A stretch of DNA of 64,000 nt from Bradyrhizobium sp. CCBAU 53338 (GTDB lineage Bacteria > Pseudomonadota > Alphaproteobacteria > Rhizobiales > Xanthobacteraceae): positions 3,596,001 through 3,660,000 of the forward strand of contig NZ_CP030048.1 in NCBI RefSeq assembly GCF_015291665.1, written 5' to 3'. The stretch's first letter is position 1. Each line of letters starts with the position of its first letter. This document shows positions 60,919-64,000 of this stretch, in pieces. The position numbers and the translations under genes were made by a program. The notes below the pieces were generated by a model. The model saw only the letters and a program-made list of their open reading frames with translations, was not told the origin of the DNA and searched no databases.

Positions 60919-62223
60919 TCACTCCACAGCATACCAACGCACCAGCCGCGGCGCCGCCCAGTCCGTCACGACGGACTCGATCAGCCATCGGCCCGGTGAG
61001 GTCGCGGCGAAGGCGATGCGCTCGGTCTGGCCGGGCTCGATCGCGAGCGTGTCGAGCCAGTAAGGCTTCCAGCCGTCGTCGAGCCGGTCGAGCAGGCGGA
61101 AATGGTGGCCGTGGAGGTGGAAAACGGTGGCGATTGGGGCAGGGTTCTTCAGCGTCAGCACGACGGTCCGGCCGGTCCTGGCACGGAAGGCGGGGTCCGA
61201 GGCGGTGGAGAAATTGGCCGTCCGGGTCCAGCCGGCCTCGATCGTACCGAGCGCGACATCGAACCGCAGGGCGCCTTTCAGGTCGAGCTTTTCAGGAAGG
61301 TCGTTCGACGGGAGAGGCTCCGGCGACGGGCGCGCCGTGCGCCCCTCCGGCTTGCCGGAAACAACGAGCCGTCCGATCGAGCGAGCCTCCTTGCCGTCGT
61401 GCAGCATGAGCGCGGCCGATGCGGCAGCGTCCACGAAGACGTCGGCCCGGGCGCCGGGGGCGAGCACCAGAGCTCCGTTGCGGGCCGGGAACGGCTCGGC
61501 CGGCTGTCCGTCCAGGGCCATCACCTGGACATCATGACCTCCTAATTTGATTGCCAGAACAGTCCGTTGCGAGCCGTTGATGAAGCGCAGCCGCAGCCGC
61601 TCGCCGGCGGACGCTGAGAGCTCGAATGAAGTTCGTCCGTTCAGCGTGTAGAGCGGGGTCGCGTCCGTGGGGTCCCGGCCAGGCGGAAGCGCGGTGCCAT
61701 CCGGCCGGACGCGCCACTCCTCGATGAGCAGGACCTCGTCATGATCGACGGCGATGCGGCTGGTCTCGTCCGCGATCACGGGGAGTGGACGCGCGGGCTC
61801 CTTCAGGCGGTCTTCAAAGAGGCGAAAGTCGGCCACCAGGGTTCCGGCGTTGGGTATTGAAATAATTGAGATTTCGGTCGCGTCGGGGGCGGCGGGCGCG
61901 CGTCCCCGCAGAGGGTCGGATACACCGGCACCGTTGAGGCCGTACCAGACTGGCGCAAGTGGCACAGGCAAGGCATTCCGGAAGGCCACCTCGCAGCGGA
62001 CGCCGCGCCTGAGATGGACGTTGCCGAGGTGGCTTGCGGCTGCCAGCTCCCAGATCGGTGAATGGGTTTGATCCGGTCTCAGAGCGAGGGTCGCCGGGCG
62101 GGCCTGGAGGGCGAGCTGAGTGGTCGCCACGGGCGTTGCACCCCCGCCCAGCAGCCCGGTGGCTGCGCCCCCGAGACCGGCCAAAACCTCGCGCCTATTC
62201 AGGTCAAAAATCCGCGGTTTCAT
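60919..62223 (-). CDS. Tat-exported multicopper-oxidase-like (FtsP/SufI-type) protein without copper ligands
   Basis: This protein has 434 residues from ATG 62223. It has a twin-arginine signal (NRREVLAGLGGAATGLLGGG) and three cupredoxin domains. Active multicopper oxidases have HWHG, HxH, HPFHLHG and HCHxxxH. Here the first site reads PVWYGLNG. FHLHGHHF near 385 is retained. The last site reads RWLIESVVTDWAAPRL, with no Cys and no His. Type 1 and the trinuclear centre therefore cannot form, and the protein is probably structural, as E.coli FtsP (SufI) is in cell division. Confidence 0.85.
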   Translation of the reverse strand: MKPRIFDLNRREVLAGLGGAATGLLGGGATPVATTQLALQARPATLALRPDQTHSPIWELAAASHLGNVHLRRGVRCEVAFRNALPVPLAPVWYGLNGAGVSDPLRGRAPAAPDATEISIISIPNAGTLVADFRLFEDRLKEPARPLPVIADETSRIAVDHDEVLLIEEWRVRPDGTALPPGRDPTDATPLYTLNGRTSFELSASAGERLRLRFINGSQRTVLAIKLGGHDVQVMALDGQPAEPFPARNGALVLAPGARADVFVDAAASAALMLHDGKEARSIGRLVVSGKPEGRTARPSPEPLPSNDLPEKLDLKGALRFDVALGTIEAGWTRTANFSTASDPAFRARTGRTVVLTLKNPAPIATVFHLHGHHFRLLDRLDDGWKPYWLDTLAIEPGQTERIAFAATSPGRWLIESVVTDWAAPRLVRWYAVE

Positions 62224-62376
62224 GGCTCGATCCGGACCACGCGGCGCTGGATAAGTCCAGCCGTCATGCCTACTTGAAGCCTGCCTCCATCAGGCCATTT
62301 TTTTGCTGCGAACGGTCGGGCACATGCTATAAGCCCGGCCGCCCGCGGCATCGCGGCCGGTCTTGATGCAATTCAC

Positions 62377-62461
62377 GCGGGCGTGGCGGAACTGGTAGAC
62401 GCGCTGGATTTAGGTTCCAGTGACGAAAGTTGTGGGGGTTCGAGTCCCTCCGCCCGCACCA
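62377..62461 (+). tRNA. tRNA-Leu (anticodon UAG)
   Basis: 85 bases. Acceptor GCGGGCG (62377-62383) pairs with CGCCCGC (62451-62457). The anticodon stem CTGGA/TCCAG encloses TTTAGGT with anticodon TAG, reading CUN leucine codons. The long variable arm typical of class II tRNAs is present, the T arm is GGGGG-TTCGAGT-CCCTC, and CCA is encoded. It lies between the cupredoxin-type gene and tig. Confidence 0.97.
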
Positions 62462-62643
62462 AGCGCTACTCGCGTTTGCACGGATTACTGAGGGGCCTTG
62501 CTTCGCGCGGATGTTTTTCCGTCTGGGGCCGGGCTCGATGAACCCACCGGCGTCGAGGTGTTTTGCCTCGCGCCGGATCGATTAATGACAGCGTCCCGAC
62601 GCGGGTAGCGTGCCGGGACCGAACGAGAAGAAGATTGGACGCC

Positions 62644-64000
62644 ATGCAGGTCACAGAAACCCTCTCGGAAGGTTTGAAGCACGAGTTCAAGATCAACGTT
62701 CCCGCGTCTGATCTCGACGCCAAGGCTGGCGCAAAGCTCGTCGACCTCAAGGACAAGGTGCGCCTCAACGGCTTCCGTCCAGGCAAGGTGCCGGTCGGTC
62801 ACCTCAAGAAGGTCTACGGCCGCTCGGTGATGGCCGAGACGATCGACCAGACCATCCGCGACACCAACACCCAGCTTTTCACCGAGCGCGGCTTCAAGCT
62901 CGCAACCGAGCCGAAGATCACGATGCCGACCGAGAAGGCCGAGGTCGAAGAGCTGCTCTCGGGCAAGTCCGACCTGACCTACACGGTTGCGATCGAAGTG
63001 GTGCCCGCGATCGCGCTCGCCGACTTCAAGACCTTCCAGGTCGAGAAGCCCGTCGCCGACGTCTCCGATTCGGACGTTGACGAGGCGATCAAGCGCATCG
63101 CCGACACCAACCGCGGCTATGCCGCCAAGGGTGAGGGCGCCAAGGCTGCTTCCGGCGACCGCGTCACCGTCAACTTCAAGGGCACCATCAACGGCGAAGC
63201 CTTCGAGGGCGGCACGGGTGAGGGCATCCAGGTCGTGATCGGCTCCAACACGTTCATCCCGGGCTTCGAGGAGCAGCTCATCGACATCGGCGCGAACGAG
63301 ACGCGCACACTGAAGGTGTCGTTCCCCAAGAACTACATGAGCGAAAAGCTCGCCGGCCAGCCGGCCGAATTCGAGACGACAGCGACGCTGATCGAGGCAC
63401 CGCAGGATCTCACCATCGACGACGAGTTCGCCAAGACGCTTGGCCTCGAATCGCTCGACAAGCTCAAGGAAGCCGCGCGTGAGCGGCTCACGGCCGAGTA
63501 CGCCGGTGCAACGCGCCAGCGCGTCAAGCGCTCGCTGCTCGATCGTCTCGACGAGGCGCATCGCTTCGAGGCGCCGCCCTCGCTGGTCGACGAGGAGTTC
63601 AATCTGATGTGGAACTCGGTCAAGGCCGAGATGGACTCCGCCGGCAAGACCTTTGCCGATGAGGACACCACCGAGGACAAGGCCAAGGAAGAATACCGCA
63701 AGATCGCCGACCGCCGCGTGCGTCTCGGCCTCGTGCTCTCCGAGATCGGCGAGAAGAACAAGATCACCGTGACCGACGACGAGGTCGGCCGCGCCGTGAT
63801 CGAGCGCGCGCGCCAGATGCCCGGCCGCGAGAAGGAAGTCTGGGACTTCTATCGCAACAACGCCCAGGCCTTGGCCCAGCTTCGTGCACCGATCTATGAG
63901 GACAAGGTCGTGGACTTCATCCTCGAACTCGCCAACGTGACCGAGAAGAAGGTCTCGCGCGAGGAGTTGTACAAGGACGAGGAAGAAAAGACTGCCGCCT
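62644..64000 (+). CDS. tig: Trigger factor (3' end beyond the window)
   Basis: This protein starts at ATG 62644 ([20 protein letters not shown]); 452 residues are visible and the frame is open at the edge. The ribosome-binding domain has the signature GFRPGKVP near 44. The PPIase FKBP-type domain (about 165-245) has [20 protein letters not shown] and [19 protein letters not shown]. The C-terminal chaperone domain follows. It folds nascent proteins at the ribosome exit tunnel. It is probably followed by clpP as in most proteobacteria, but that is outside the window. Confidence 0.97.
   Translation, partial: MQVTETLSEGLKHEFKINVPASDLDAKAGAKLVDLKDKVRLNGFRPGKVPVGHLKKVYGRSVMAETIDQTIRDTNTQLFTERGFKLATEPKITMPTEKAEVEELLSGKSDLTYTVAIEVVPAIALADFKTFQVEKPVADVSDSDVDEAIKRIADTNRGYAAKGEGAKAASGDRVTVNFKGTINGEAFEGGTGEGIQVVIGSNTFIPGFEEQLIDIGANETRTLKVSFPKNYMSEKLAGQPAEFETTATLIEAPQDLTIDDEFAKTLGLESLDKLKEAARERLTAEYAGATRQRVKRSLLDRLDEAHRFEAPPSLVDEEFNLMWNSVKAEMDSAGKTFADEDTTEDKAKEEYRKIADRRVRLGLVLSEIGEKNKITVTDDEVGRAVIERARQMPGREKEVWDFYRNNAQALAQLRAPIYEDKVVDFILELANVTEKKVSREELYKDEEEKTAA

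Overview
The window looks like an alphaproteobacterial chromosome of the Bradyrhizobium type. Reasons: glnB directly upstream of glnA, a GcrA-family regulator, a Porin_2-type porin, the rplM-rpsI pair behind acyl-CoA genes, a tRNA-Leu followed by tig, and high GC with strong antisense shadow ORFs. The genus is inferred from gene content and familiar protein sequences; no search was run.

Bases 265-17047 are an integrated element of about 16.8 kb. It sits in a tRNA-Pro(GGG) gene and is bounded by a perfect 53-bp direct repeat made of the tRNA 3' part, with the tyrosine integrase just inside the right repeat. From left to right it carries a replication-initiator-like gene with internal 22-bp-phased iterons, small regulatory genes including a sigma-like protein, an HK97-type capsid module (portal, prohead protease, major capsid protein, connectors), HNH-TerS-TerL, a tail-terminator-like gene and a frameshifted virion-like gene. 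A leftward cargo operon follows, with an Abi-alpha (DUF4393)-like protein, then small hypotheticals, an AlpA/Xis-type HTH gene and int. I see no tape measure, tail tube, baseplate, lysis or CI-type repressor gene. The element is therefore best described as a capsid-forming phage satellite (cf-PICI-like) rather than a prophage able to make complete particles on its own. This is the most interesting part of the window.

17.1-33.5 kb is accessory metabolism and regulation: a TetR/hydrolase divergent pair, DapA-family and SDR genes, an FrsA-like hydrolase with an Asp in the nucleophile position, a MarR regulator, a porin, a GcrA-family protein, an acetamidase-family enzyme, a YdcF-family protein, a DUF169 protein, a tandem pair of saccharopine-dehydrogenase-like reductases, and an FAD monooxygenase divergent from a MarR regulator with a palindrome between them.

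34-43 kb is an exopolysaccharide locus: O-antigen-ligase/Wzy-like protein, polyprenyl-phosphate glycosylphosphotransferase, GT4 glycosyltransferase, Wzc/GumC-like co-polymerase with a degenerate kinase domain, a CelD-like acyltransferase, and a NodB-fold protein that has lost its metal ligands.

43-64 kb is mostly core genome: ctaA, metY, CoA-binding protein, enoyl-CoA hydratase family, thioesterase, rplM-rpsI, a GGDEF protein, an AI-2E family transporter, a class I glutamine amidotransferase, an NfeD-slipin pair, glnA-glnB with a candidate sigma-54 promoter, the NAD(P)HX repair fusion, a Tat-exported cupredoxin protein without copper ligands, tRNA-Leu and the 5' part of tig, which runs off the window.
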